DNA of 64,000 bases from Sphingorhabdus sp. M41 (GTDB taxonomy: Bacteria > Pseudomonadota > Alphaproteobacteria > Sphingomonadales > Sphingomonadaceae): positions 2,692,501 to 2,756,500 of the forward strand of contig NZ_CP014545.1 in the NCBI RefSeq assembly GCF_001586275.1, given 5' to 3'. Position 1 is the stretch's first letter, and every line of letters begins with the position of its first letter. The translations under genes and the position numbers were made by a program. The notes under the pieces are model-generated. The model had not been told where the DNA came from. It ran no database searches and was given only the letters and a program-made list of their open reading frames with translations. Shown one piece after another: positions 33,188-41,917 of the stretch.

Positions 33188-34267
33188 TCAGTTGGTTCGA
33201 CAGGCGGCGAGCATGGGAACTGGCAGCGCGGACAGAGCCAGTTCGCGTTCGACTGCGCCCCTTTCCATTGCCGCTCGCGGCATGCCGTAGATTACGCAGC
33301 TCTCTGCAGATTGACCGAAGGTCGCTGCGCCCGCTTGGCGCATGGTGCGCAGACCATCGGCGCCGTCTTCGCCCATCCCGGTAAGGATGGTGCCGACAGC
33401 GGCGGTTGGCGGGCATTGTTTGGCGACCGAATGGAACAATACGTCGACCGATGGACTATGCCCGGTCACAGCGGGGCCGGGTTTCAGGCGGATAGTCCCG
33501 CGCGGCCCGCCTAATATCGTCATGTGGCGCGAGCCTCCCGGTGCGATATATATCCTGCCCGGGCGTATCGGCATCGCATCCTCCGCTTCGACCACCGTGG
33601 CGGCACATGAATTGTCCAGACGCTTAGCGAACCCTGCAGTGAAACCCTCTGGCATATGCTGGACGATGAGCACGGGCGGGCAATCCGCAGGGAAGGCTGG
33701 AAGGATCGAAAACAGCGCTTCGACTCCGCCGGTAGATGACCCGATGGCAATCAGCGCGTCCTCTCGAAAATCCCCTCCCTCCTGGGGCTTGACGGCAGTG
33801 TGGTTCGCACCAAGCATTCCCGTACGGGTCGAAGCGCCGGCGGCGGCCTTTACGATTTTGCGGATTGAATGCCCATAGGCCAGCAAATCGTCGGCCTGGC
33901 CCGTCGGCTTGGAAATGCATTCAACCGCGCCCAAGCGCAGGGCTTCGATGGTCACCTCAGCACCATGGGCAGTAAGCGTTGAACACATTACGACCGGCAT
34001 CGGGCGCAAACGCATGATTTTCTCGAGAAAGGACAAACCGTCCATACCGGGCATTTCGACATCGAGTGTCAGTACATCAGGATCAAGCCGCTTGATCATG
34101 TCGCGCGCTACGAAGGGGTCGGGCGCTGACCCTACCACCTCAATGTCCCCATCGGCCGCAAGTATATTTGCCAGCACGGCACGCATGGCGGCGCTATCGT
34201 CGACAATCATTGCCCGGATCGTGCGGCTTGCGGCGGTATCGTCCGCGAGTTTGACGGGTGCGTTCAT
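33188..34267 (-). CDS. cheB: chemoreceptor methylesterase CheB
   Basis: 359 residues. The ATG at 34267 is chosen because it overlaps the cheR stop (ATGA). The receiver domain (residues about 17-135) has IRAMIVDDSAAMRAVLANIL and DVLTLDVEMPGMDGLSFLEK. The esterase domain has catalytic Ser in AIGSSTGGVEALFSILPAFP, His in VLIVQHMPEGFTAGFAKRLD and Asp in ILTGMGEDGADGLRTMRQAG. It removes receptor methyl groups once phosphorylated by CheA. Confidence 0.95.
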   Translation of the reverse strand: MNAPVKLADDTAASRTIRAMIVDDSAAMRAVLANILAADGDIEVVGSAPDPFVARDMIKRLDPDVLTLDVEMPGMDGLSFLEKIMRLRPMPVVMCSTLTAHGAEVTIEALRLGAVECISKPTGQADDLLAYGHSIRKIVKAAAGASTRTGMLGANHTAVKPQEGGDFREDALIAIGSSTGGVEALFSILPAFPADCPPVLIVQHMPEGFTAGFAKRLDNSCAATVVEAEDAMPIRPGRIYIAPGGSRHMTILGGPRGTIRLKPGPAVTGHSPSVDVLFHSVAKQCPPTAAVGTILTGMGEDGADGLRTMRQAGAATFGQSAESCVIYGMPRAAMERGAVERELALSALPVPMLAACRTN

Positions 34268-35112
34268 ACCTTGCTTCCGTTCCTGCGATAAATTGTCTGG
34301 CCGCATTTTTCGAACAACCCGTCAGCGCTTCCAGTCAGGCGTTCGCTATGTCCGATATAAAGGTGGCCATCCGGGTTCATTGCGGTCGCCATTTTTTGCT
34401 GCAACTCGGCCTGCGCCACTTCTTCAAAATAAATCATCACATTACGGCAGAAAATTACGTCGAACGCGCCGCGCATTGGCCAGTTGGCGAAAAGATTCAG
34501 CGGACGAGCAGTGATCAGAGCACGCACTTCGGGTTTCATGGCGAACCCGTCAGGCGTCTTGTCCATCCACCGGTCACGATAGCGAACCGGAACCGGCTCG
34601 ACCGTGCTGGCCGAATATTCACCGCGCGCAACGGCTGCGACCACTGGTGGACTGATATCAGTCGCCAGCAGCTTTACATCGTTCTTGAATACCCAGTCGC
34701 CGTCATTGCGGCCTGGTCCGAGCAAGCACATCGCGAGAGTGTAAATCTCTTCCCCGCTCGAACAGCCGGCCGACCAGATGCGCACTTTGTCGCCTGCCAG
34801 CGCGCTTCGCTTCAGCTTGGGCAAGACGGTCTCGCACAGATGATCAAAATGATGGGCTTCACGGAAAAAATGCGTGTGATTAGTTGTCAGTGAAGTCACC
34901 ATTTCGGCCCGTTCCTGCGCATCACGCTCAACGAGATCGAGATATTCGGAATAGCTGGCCAGACCGTGAAGCCGGACACGCCGAGCCAGTCGTGATTCCA
35001 CGAGCGTGGTCTTGCTTTCGACCAAATGGATGCGGGCTTCGCGCTGCATGATCGCGGCGATCACCGCGAAGTCACGCGAGCCCATTCCGGCCAGGGCGGT
35101 TAGTGAAGACAT
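34264..35112 (-). CDS. cheR: chemoreceptor methyltransferase CheR
   Basis: 282 residues from the ATG at 35112, preceded by GAGGATCGAG (a TTG at 35124 is the alternative). SAM-binding motif VRIWSAGCSSGEEIYTLAMC, then VKLLATDISPPVVAAVARGE and DVIFCRNVMIYFEEVAQAEL. TNHTHFFREAHHFDHLCETV is also diagnostic. It sits between cheW and cheB. The chemoreceptor at 40.5 kb ends in a WxxF tether that could recruit it. Confidence 0.95.
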   Translation of the reverse strand: MSSLTALAGMGSRDFAVIAAIMQREARIHLVESKTTLVESRLARRVRLHGLASYSEYLDLVERDAQERAEMVTSLTTNHTHFFREAHHFDHLCETVLPKLKRSALAGDKVRIWSAGCSSGEEIYTLAMCLLGPGRNDGDWVFKNDVKLLATDISPPVVAAVARGEYSASTVEPVPVRYRDRWMDKTPDGFAMKPEVRALITARPLNLFANWPMRGAFDVIFCRNVMIYFEEVAQAELQQKMATAMNPDGHLYIGHSERLTGSADGLFEKCGQTIYRRNGSKV

Positions 35113-35120
35113 CTCGATCC

Positions 35121-35612
35121 TCAAGCCGCAAGATCGAGATGCCGGGTAACGCTCAGCTTCTCGAGATTGAGGAGTGAGACCATGATCTCGTCCTTTTCAC
35201 CCTCTTCCGCTCGCCCGCGGCGGCTTACCTGAACCAGCCCGTCGATGACATTTGCATCGTCCGTCTCGATATCGGGTGCCGGCTGGATATCCTCACGGTT
35301 GATGGTGACAATATCGGCCACTTCATCGACGAGGAAACCCGCTTGCTTTTCGCCAATATTGACCACAAGTATGCACGAGCGATCATGCAACTGGCTGGGC
35401 GGCCAGCCAAGCCGCTCGGCGAGACCAATAACAGGAACGACGTGGCCGCGCAGGTTTGTTACGCCCTTGATGAAGCTAGGAACACTAGGCAGGGGCGTAG
35501 GATCTTCCCATTCGCGAATTTCGACCAAGGCTGCCATTTCGATCGCGAACATTTGCTCGCTCAGCCGAAAAGTTACCATCTTGGTATCACCCATAGTTTT
35601 TTCTTCACTCAT
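35121..35612 (-). CDS. cheW: chemotaxis coupling protein CheW
   Basis: 163 residues. The two-subdomain CheW fold is evident: MVTFRLSEQMFAIEMAALVE, PSFIKGVTNLRGHVVPVIGL, CILVVNIGEKQAGFLVDEVA and DIVTINREDIQPAPDIE. The C-terminus has a slightly longer acidic insert (RRGRAEEGEKDEI). The start overlaps the cheA stop (ATGA). Confidence 0.95.
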   Translation of the reverse strand: MSEEKTMGDTKMVTFRLSEQMFAIEMAALVEIREWEDPTPLPSVPSFIKGVTNLRGHVVPVIGLAERLGWPPSQLHDRSCILVVNIGEKQAGFLVDEVADIVTINREDIQPAPDIETDDANVIDGLVQVSRRGRAEEGEKDEIMVSLLNLEKLSVTRHLDLAA

Positions 35613-37735
35613 GCTGCTAGTCCTTTCAGGTTAAATTTGGCTTGGGTGGCGGTCGACGCGACCAACGCATCGATGTCGAGGATCAAGGCGATGGACCCAT
35701 CACCCAATATGGTCGCGCCGCCGAGCCCACGAATGGGATAGAGGTTCTGGTCGAGGCTCTTGATGACGACCTCGCGTCGATCTTCAATGGTATCGACCAG
35801 CAGGCCCATGCGGCCCGCCTCGCTTTCGACGATAATGACCACCGCGTCGTCGCCAGCTTGGCGTTCGCTGACAAGGCTGAATAACTCGGTTGCTCGCTGG
35901 ACTGGCACAAAATCGCCGCGCAACTCGATCACTTCGCTAGTCGGCGAGACGGGGCTCACTTGGCCGAAATCGGGTTTAACGGTTTCGACCACGCTGGCCA
36001 GTGGCAGAACATAGCGTTGCCCGGCGACGCGCACGATCATGCCATCAAGGATGGCCAGAGTAAGCGGCAAGACCATCGTGAAAGTCGTGCCTTGGCCAGG
36101 AACGGAAACGATTTCCACCCGGCCGCCAAGCGCTTCCACATTCGACCGAACGACATCCATACCCACGCCCCGCCCGGATATGTTCGATACGGTTTCCGCG
36201 GTCGAGAACCCGGGCGCGCAGATAAGGTTATCGATCTCTTCGTTGGTCAGCTGCGCATCGCTGGAAATAATGCCCTTCTCGATCGCCTTGGCTTTCACCC
36301 GTTCGCGATCAATTCCACGGCCATCATCTTTGACGCGCAGGAAAATGCGCGCACCCTTTTGTTCAGCGGAGAGTTGGAGGACGCCTTTGGAACTTTTTCC
36401 CGACGCTTCGCGCTCTTCAGGCAGCTCAATCCCGTGATCGACCGCGTTCCGGATCATATGTGTCAGCGGTTCGCCGATTTTTTCGATCACGCCCTTGTCG
36501 ACTTCGGTCGTCTCACCGACCATTTCAAGTTCAACCTGTTTTCCGGTTTCGGCGCATAGTTCGCGCACGATGCGGGGCACCCGGCTGAACGCCTGGCGCA
36601 CTGGCTGGGCGCGCAGCGACATTACGTTGTCCTGGATCTCGCGCGTCAGTCGCGCGAGTTCGGGCAGTTCCACGCGTTGCTGATCGGCTGCCGACAAGCG
36701 GTCGGACAGGATCGAGTTACGGATCACCAGTTCTCCGACCAGGTTCAGCAGCATGTCGAGCTTGGTCACGTCGACGCGGATGGTTTGGGGGATGATCGTT
36801 TCCACCTTGGCTTCACTGCCGCTTTCGGATGCCGCAGGCAGCGGTGCCGAAGCGGTGCTTTCAATAGCATCGCTGGCCACCGGATCGATTAGAGCGACCG
36901 CATCCACAGGAGCCGGATTGACCGGAGCATCCCGCTGGATTTCAATGACCGAACTCGGCGGTACGAAATCAAAGCATTCGTGCAAGGCAGTTTCTTCAAC
37001 CGTGCCCGGTGCTTCCAAATTATAGGACAAGTAACTGTTTTCAGGTTCGAGCTCGCGCAAAGGCGGTAATTGATCGTCGATCGACACCAGCTTGCCGCCC
37101 AGCCGCTCGACCTCGCGAATGACGAGCAGGGGTTCGCCACCATTGGCCAGCGCTTCCCGTGATGGGGTGAAACGGATCGTCCAGGCGGCTGGCTCAGCGA
37201 GCCCGAACTCATCAAGCTCCGCGCTGACCGGCTGAAAATCGAAACCATCCCCATCCAGATCGTCGAGCGATACAGCTACCGGCTGAAACCCGCCGTCATC
37301 GTCCGTGGTAGCGCTCGCACCGTTATCATTTTCGAGCCCTGCCCCAACTGCAGGCTGTCCCAGAGCAAGCTGCAAGGAGGCGAGAGCAGCCGCGTCGTCC
37401 GGCGGGCTACCACCAGAACGGGCCGCACCAACGTGGTCGCTGAGGACGTCGAAGGCCGACAGCATTACCCGGCAAACAGTCTCGTCCGCCTTGATCTTTT
37501 CTCCACGCACGTCGTCGAGCAAATTTTCGAAAACATGTGCAAAATCCTGCAACGCGGAATGGCCAAAGGCTCCCGCGCCGCCCTTGATCGAATGAACCGC
37601 GCGGAATACGCCGGCGATTACATCGACGGACGCATCACCGTCTGCCATCGCAGAAAGGCCTGCCTCGGCAGTGCCAAGTCCTTCTTCGGCTTCTTCGAAG
37701 AAGATCGCCTGAATGTCTTCATAATCGTCGCTCAT
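35609..37735 (-). CDS. cheA: chemotaxis histidine kinase CheA
   Basis: 708 residues from the ATG at 37735, which overlaps the cheY stop (ATGA). The HPt domain carries the phosphorylated His in VFRAVHSIKGGAGAFGHSAL (about residue 50). A long acidic linker and a P2-like segment (about 195-275) follow. Dimerisation: TKLDMLLNLVGELVIRNSIL. Kinase: LTHMIRNAVDHGIELPEERE, VKDDGRGIDRERVKAKAIEK and SGRGVGMDVVRSNVEALGGR. A C-terminal CheW-like domain ends the protein. Confidence 0.96.
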   Translation of the reverse strand: MSDDYEDIQAIFFEEAEEGLGTAEAGLSAMADGDASVDVIAGVFRAVHSIKGGAGAFGHSALQDFAHVFENLLDDVRGEKIKADETVCRVMLSAFDVLSDHVGAARSGGSPPDDAAALASLQLALGQPAVGAGLENDNGASATTDDDGGFQPVAVSLDDLDGDGFDFQPVSAELDEFGLAEPAAWTIRFTPSREALANGGEPLLVIREVERLGGKLVSIDDQLPPLRELEPENSYLSYNLEAPGTVEETALHECFDFVPPSSVIEIQRDAPVNPAPVDAVALIDPVASDAIESTASAPLPAASESGSEAKVETIIPQTIRVDVTKLDMLLNLVGELVIRNSILSDRLSAADQQRVELPELARLTREIQDNVMSLRAQPVRQAFSRVPRIVRELCAETGKQVELEMVGETTEVDKGVIEKIGEPLTHMIRNAVDHGIELPEEREASGKSSKGVLQLSAEQKGARIFLRVKDDGRGIDRERVKAKAIEKGIISSDAQLTNEEIDNLICAPGFSTAETVSNISGRGVGMDVVRSNVEALGGRVEIVSVPGQGTTFTMVLPLTLAILDGMIVRVAGQRYVLPLASVVETVKPDFGQVSPVSPTSEVIELRGDFVPVQRATELFSLVSERQAGDDAVVIIVESEAGRMGLLVDTIEDRREVVIKSLDQNLYPIRGLGGATILGDGSIALILDIDALVASTATQAKFNLKGLAA

Positions 37736-38097
37736 GGGCACACCTTCCGGATCGCCGCACCCAGTTTTTCCGGGTCAAAGGGTTTGGTTATCCAACCGGT
37801 CGCGCCGGCAGAGCGGGCGCGGGCCTTCTTTTCGTCGGAAAATTCGGTAGACAGCACGAGGATAGGTATCCCGCGAAACGCGGATTCTGCTCGCACGGCT
37901 TCGATCAGTTCGAAACCGTCCATCTTCGGCATGTTGATGTCGGTAATCAGCAGATCGGGCCGCACCTCGTGCATTCGCGCCAGGCCGTGCTCACCATCTT
38001 CAGCGTCCTCGATCGCGAAGCCCTGCTTGGTAAGCGAAGCCTTGAGCAACATGCGCATACTCGGCGAATCGTCGACGGTCAGGATCTTCTTGCTCAT
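37732..38097 (-). CDS. cheY: CheY-type response regulator upstream of cheA
   Basis: 121 residues, a single receiver domain. MSKKILTVDDSPSMRMLLKA carries the acidic pair, LLITDINMPKMDGFELIEAV the phosphoacceptor Asp, PILVLSTEFSDEKK the Ser/Thr and GWITKPFDPEKLG the Lys. The sequence type (cheY directly before cheA) is typical of alphaproteobacterial che clusters. With the second CheY it may act as motor ligand or phosphate sink. Confidence 0.92.
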   Translation of the reverse strand: MSKKILTVDDSPSMRMLLKASLTKQGFAIEDAEDGEHGLARMHEVRPDLLITDINMPKMDGFELIEAVRAESAFRGIPILVLSTEFSDEKKARARSAGATGWITKPFDPEKLGAAIRKVCP

Positions 38098-38450
38098 TTG
38101 TTTGTCCCTTCATCTTGACTGTCGGCATCGGACAAGTCCGCGTCGATGCCGGCTACGCTCGGCTCTCCAGTCAGTTTATCAATCCCATAAGCGGCGAATT
38201 GCGCCGTCAGCTGGTCGTTAAGGCCACGAATGGCGAACTTTATGTCCTCACGTTCCGCATCGCGTTGCGCGGCGATGAGCAATTGCAGCACAGCTTGGCC
38301 GATCACGACGGTGTCGCCGGCATCGATCACTAGGCCGTCAGGATTATCGAACGCCAGGACCAGACCGGCACGCAAGTCCTCGGCGGTTGTCGTGGTGCAG
38401 TTCACCGGCAGGTATAGGGCGCCGTCAGGCATTGGCTGTTCGCAGGTCAT
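38094..38450 (-). CDS. STAS-domain protein of the chemotaxis operon
   Basis: 118 residues from the ATG at 38450, with GAGG 7 bp upstream; overlaps motA by 26 bp and cheY by 4 bp. The core (GALYLPVNCTTTTAEDLRAG, LVIDAGDTVVIGQAVLQLLI, AAQRDAEREDIKFAIRGL) has the STAS anti-sigma-antagonist pattern. STAS proteins occur commonly just before cheY-cheA in alphaproteobacteria. The position where many STAS proteins have the phosphorylated Ser reads VVIGQAVLQL, with no Ser, so phosphorylation control is doubtful. Confidence 0.65.
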   Translation of the reverse strand: MTCEQPMPDGALYLPVNCTTTTAEDLRAGLVLAFDNPDGLVIDAGDTVVIGQAVLQLLIAAQRDAEREDIKFAIRGLNDQLTAQFAAYGIDKLTGEPSVAGIDADLSDADSQDEGTNK

Positions 38451-39309
38451 TTTTGGCCTCATCGAGTATAGTTTCGAGTTGAAGGAAGTTCGGTGCCCAT
38501 TCGGACGGGACCATCCGGCGGGCGATTTCGATCGCGACCGGAATAGGCAATCCTTGCGCGTAACCCACAATCGCGGTCTTCGCGATGTGAAAGGCGCGGG
38601 ATTCCTGCTCGACGATTTCGAGCAATTTCCAGGCGAGAGGTCCGACGAAACAATAGGCTAGCAGGACGCCAAGAAAGGTTCCGACGAGTGCGCCGCCGAT
38701 CATTCCGCCCAGGATATTGGCGGGCTGATCGATTGATCCCATGGTCTTGATCACGCCGAGGACAGCGGCGACGATCCCGATCGCGGGCAGGCCGTCGGCC
38801 ATGATCTGTAAGGCGTGCTGCGGTGCTAGCGCTTCATGATGGTGTCGTTCGATATCGGCCTCCATCGCGTCTGCCAATTGGTATGGATCTTCGAAATTGA
38901 CCGTCATCATACGCAGATAATCGGCAACAAATTCGATCAGATGGTGGTCGGCCAGCAAGCGCGGATAGCGAGAGAAGATTTCACTCTCTTCCGGATTGTC
39001 GAGATGCGGCTCGATTGCAGTAGCTCCACCGGTACGAAACGTGGTCAACAACGTGAACAGGAGGGTCAGCAGGTCGCTGTAATCATTATCTTTGCGGCGC
39101 GAACCCTTGAAGGAATGGATGACGCCGATACCGGCCTTTTTCACCGTACCGATGGAATTGGATACAAGAAATGCACCGATCGAAGCGCCGCCGATAGCCA
39201 GCATTTCGTGCGGCAAAGCATGCAGCACGATGTCCAGCTTGCCTCCGCTCAAGAGAAAGCTGCCGAACACACATACAAGAATGACGATGTAACCGACGCC
39301 ATTGAGCAT
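38425..39309 (-). CDS. motA: flagellar stator protein MotA
   Basis: 294 residues. Four membrane helices (two near residues 5-50 and two near 170-225). Family motifs: GYIVILVCVFGSFLLSGGKL, GEFLVSNS-like segment near residue 45, LQIMADGLPAIGIVAAVLGV, IGGALVGTFLGVLLAYCFVG and GLPIPVAIEIARRMVPSEWA. The conserved cytoplasmic loop and the Pro residues near helix 3 are present. First gene of the long motA-che-motB operon. Confidence 0.94.
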   Translation of the reverse strand: MLNGVGYIVILVCVFGSFLLSGGKLDIVLHALPHEMLAIGGASIGAFLVSNSIGTVKKAGIGVIHSFKGSRRKDNDYSDLLTLLFTLLTTFRTGGATAIEPHLDNPEESEIFSRYPRLLADHHLIEFVADYLRMMTVNFEDPYQLADAMEADIERHHHEALAPQHALQIMADGLPAIGIVAAVLGVIKTMGSIDQPANILGGMIGGALVGTFLGVLLAYCFVGPLAWKLLEIVEQESRAFHIAKTAIVGYAQGLPIPVAIEIARRMVPSEWAPNFLQLETILDEAKNDLRTANA

Positions 39310-39366
39310 AACCCTACGAAACTCCCTAATTACCTCAGGCCCAACGCTTGAACCTGAAATCTATAT

Positions 39367-39379
39367 TGGAATGATAGGA
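39367..39379 (-). promoter_or_regulatory. motA-che operon promoter motif
   Basis: Minus-strand TCCTATCATTCCA, about 58 bp upstream of motA, keeps the TCCTAT half of the flagellar palindrome and offers TATCAT as a -10. It is weaker than the basal-body gene sites, fitting a later class of promoter. Confidence 0.4.
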
Positions 39380-39521
39380 TGATTGCTTGCCAGCAGGCGT
39401 ACCAAACGGTGCTTTACTTCACCATGTTCAATCGAGGGCAGATTGAAAATGCGCGTTTTGCGTGCTCACGGCCCGTCAAATCCGCTAAAATACGGAGTAC
39501 CAACTCAGGGAGAAGAACTCC

Positions 39522-39884
39522 GTGTCGATATCAGCTTATCAATCAGCGATGAAAATTGCCGAAACACCGCGCGCGGCGGAGCATCGTCTGATGCGCGAGA
39601 TTACTGGTGAAATGATCACCGCAAAAGAGAGCAATGCCTTTGGGGCGACGCTGATGCACAGCCTGCACCGCAACCGCGAGATGTGGACGGTTTTTGCCGC
39701 CGCTTGCGGTACCGCGGAGAATGGTTTGTCCGACGAATTGCGGGCTTCCATCATTTCGCTCGCCAATTGGGTGGATCGCCATACGAGTCAGGTCATGGCG
39801 GGCAAAGAGTCGATCGACGACTTGCTCGAAGTAAACCGGTCAATAATGTCTGGGTTACTCGGCGGTACCGATCAGGGCCGATAA
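39522..39884 (+). CDS. flaF: flagellin-assembly regulator FlaF
   Basis: 120 residues. The GTG at 39522 follows GGGAG at good spacing; ATG at 39549 is an alternative. The FlaF pattern is clear: SAYQSAMKIAETPRAAEHRL, LMHSLHRNREMWTVFAAACG and LRASIISLANWVDRHTSQVM. In Caulobacter FlaF is required for flagellin synthesis and opposes FlbT, which represses flagellin mRNA. No FlbT is seen in the window. It is divergent from motA and followed by a strong terminator. Confidence 0.82.
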   Translation: MSISAYQSAMKIAETPRAAEHRLMREITGEMITAKESNAFGATLMHSLHRNREMWTVFAAACGTAENGLSDELRASIISLANWVDRHTSQVMAGKESIDDLLEVNRSIMSGLLGGTDQGR

Positions 39885-39935
39885 ATATCGCTTTTTCGTT
39901 CGGATCACAACACCGCCTTTCCCAAAGGCGAACCC

Positions 39936-39992
39936 AAGGGGCCGGTAGAAATGGCGTGATGTACACGCCAGTTCTACCGGCCCTTTTTTTTG
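39936..39992 (+). terminator. intrinsic terminator after flaF
   Basis: GGGCCGGTAGAA (39939-39950) pairs with TTCTACCGGCCC (39972-39983), continued by an inner TGGCGTG/CACGCCA stem and followed by an eight-T run (39984-39991). Confidence 0.9.
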
Positions 39993-40059
39993 GAGATGTA
40001 CAGGCGATTTGCCGTCACCGGTAGAGGCGTTCAATGCATCATGTAGAGACATGAACGCG

Positions 40060-40370
40060 AACTGCGCTTGGGGCGTCGTGCGATCCGAATATCCCCGGAG
40101 CGCTGCTCCTGTATTTTAGGTCGCCCGGGCATGACAGAGCCGCCGCCCCAGGGGTAGCGCGGCGGCGTTCCGAAACATGCATCGGTCGTAAGCCTGGGCC
40201 CACTACCATCATGGCCGTTTGACTTGTCATTGCCCGAAGCTATGACCGATCCCGGCACGGGTGAGACGCAAGCCTGGAGCGTGTTTTCACTTTTGCCATT
40301 GGCGGCAGGCTGGCTGCCCTTCCACTGTATCAGGCTCAGGAAAGAACGCAGCCCTTCGTTTCAAGCCTTG
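40060..40370 (-). pseudogene. decayed tandem copy of the chemoreceptor 3' end and its trailer
   Basis: This stretch repeats, with an offset of about 305-315 bp, the 3' end of the chemoreceptor gene and the sequence behind it. Matches include ATGACAGAGCCGCCG (40131 and 40436), GGCCGTTTGAC (40213, 40530), and TTTTGCCATTGGCGGCAGGC (40291, 40606). The frame is broken and the final WADF codons are lost. It is non-coding now. It explains the run of spurious open frames in 40030-40560. Confidence 0.75.
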
Positions 40371-40441
40371 CGGTTTGTCCTGCGGTCCGAATATTCCCCC
40401 AAGCGCACTGTGCTGCATGTTTGAATCGTCCGGACATGACA

Positions 40442-40470
40442 GAGCCGCCGTCCTGGGACAGGACGGCGGC
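40442..40470. terminator. hairpin behind the chemoreceptor gene (no T-run)
   Basis: AGCCGCCGTCCTG and CAGGACGGCGGCT form a perfect 13-bp stem around the loop GGA, 32 bp past the chemoreceptor stop. There is no T-tract on either strand, so it may be a transcript-stabilising or Rho-linked structure. A decayed copy sits at about 40140-40167. Confidence 0.5.
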
Positions 40471-40501
40471 TCTCCGAAGCAGGCCTCGGTTGTAAGTCTG
40501 G

Positions 40502-41917
40502 TTAGAAGTCGGCCCACTCACCGCTGTGGCCGTTTGACAGGCCGTTACCCGAGCCATTGGCCATTACATGCATAGGCGGGACGTAAGTCTGGGACTTGCT
40601 TTTACTTTTGCCATTGGCGGCAGGCTGGTTGGCCTTCTTTTTTGCCAAGGACTTGCGGTCGTCGCTAGCCAGTTCGAACTTTCCGGCATTTTCAGATAGC
40701 GCGTCTACCTCGGTCAGCAGATTACGTGCGGCAGCCGACGTTTCCTCGACCATGGCTGCATTTTGCTGCGTTGCCTGATCCATCAGGGAGATAGCTCCGC
40801 TGATTTCGGTAACCGCAGTCGACTGCACCTGATTGTCTGCGGCCATTTGGCCTAGAAGCTGATGGACCTCGCCGACACCCTCATTGATCGATTCAAGCGC
40901 GCTATCGACTTTGGTGACTGCTTCCACAGCGGTGCCGATGTCGGCCTGGGTGACCGTCAACTGGTCGCGCGCGGTCTGGGCCTCCTCTTCGGCGCGCATC
41001 GCCAGGGCGGAGACAAGGTCGGCGACGACCGCGAAACCGCGTCCTGCCTCCCCGGCTCGACCGGCTTCGACTGCGGCGTTCATTGCCAGGACGCGAGTCT
41101 GGAAGGCGATCTTGTCGAGGCCCTCGATGACGCTGTCGATCCCCTTGGCGCTTTCCGAAACACGGCCCATCGCCTGAACGGCCTCATCAGCGACAGAGCG
41201 ACCGCTCTTGACCGAACTGATCGCATCGTCAGCACGCGATACTGTGCGATTGGCAGAAGTAGCGGTAGCTTTCAAACGATCATCGATTTGACTAAGCGAG
41301 GAGGACGTTTCCTGCAACGTTGCGGCATTTGTTTCTGTCCGACGTGCCAGATCTTCCGATGCCTGAGCGATTTCGTGCGATCCTGTGCGAATTCCCCGAG
41401 CGCCTTCGTTGACCGAAACGATCATCTCTTGCAGCTGCGTGAGGGCAGTGTTGAAGTTTTCGCTGAGTTGAGCAAAGGCACCAGGCAACGGCTCTTCGAT
41501 CAATACATCGAGGCTACCTTCGGCCAGCTTGCTCAAATGTTCGGCCAACACCGTGGTCGCGGCCTCGCGCTCTGCCGAACTGGTCTGAATGTTTACTGCG
41601 TTATCACGGAAAGTGCCCATGGCTCGCGTCATCCGGCCCACGCAATCCTCGTAATCCGAGAATTGAATCAGACTGTCGAGATCGCCGCTAGCGAGTGCTT
41701 CCATCCGTACTACGGTGGTCACGTAAGGGTCGCAAATCAGCTTGCGAAGCCACATACCAGTACTGAAGATAATTATACATGATGCGATCCCGATACCGGT
41801 AGCGTGCGCACTGTCAAAAAAAGTGGCTACCGTAGTCGCCGCAACCAAAGCTGTCATTATGAGCACCAGCACCAGCATTTTCGTGCGGATTGGCGCAATT
41901 TTCACAAACCAATTCAT
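40502..41917 (-). CDS. methyl-accepting chemotaxis protein without a periplasmic sensor domain
   Basis: 471 residues. Two closely spaced N-terminal membrane helices (about 14-32 and 39-53, MLVLVLIMTALVAATTVATF and TGIGIASCIIIFSTGMWLRK) leave almost no periplasmic loop. A HAMP-like region follows, then the signalling domain with the hairpin tip FQTRVLAMNAAVEAGRAGEA and GRGFAVVADLVSALAMRAEE. The extreme C-terminus is EWADF, a WxxF-type CheR/CheB docking pentapeptide, on a Ser/Asn/Gly-rich flexible tail. It probably senses membrane or cytoplasmic signals. Confidence 0.92.
   Translation of the reverse strand: MNWFVKIAPIRTKMLVLVLIMTALVAATTVATFFDSAHATGIGIASCIIIFSTGMWLRKLICDPYVTTVVRMEALASGDLDSLIQFSDYEDCVGRMTRAMGTFRDNAVNIQTSSAEREAATTVLAEHLSKLAEGSLDVLIEEPLPGAFAQLSENFNTALTQLQEMIVSVNEGARGIRTGSHEIAQASEDLARRTETNAATLQETSSSLSQIDDRLKATATSANRTVSRADDAISSVKSGRSVADEAVQAMGRVSESAKGIDSVIEGLDKIAFQTRVLAMNAAVEAGRAGEAGRGFAVVADLVSALAMRAEEEAQTARDQLTVTQADIGTAVEAVTKVDSALESINEGVGEVHQLLGQMAADNQVQSTAVTEISGAISLMDQATQQNAAMVEETSAAARNLLTEVDALSENAGKFELASDDRKSLAKKKANQPAANGKSKSKSQTYVPPMHVMANGSGNGLSNGHSGEWADF

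Noticed and set aside
37010-37030. TATAGGACA inside cheA, resembling half of the promoter palindrome
   Set aside because: It lies within a conserved coding region with no operon start nearby and only half the motif matches.
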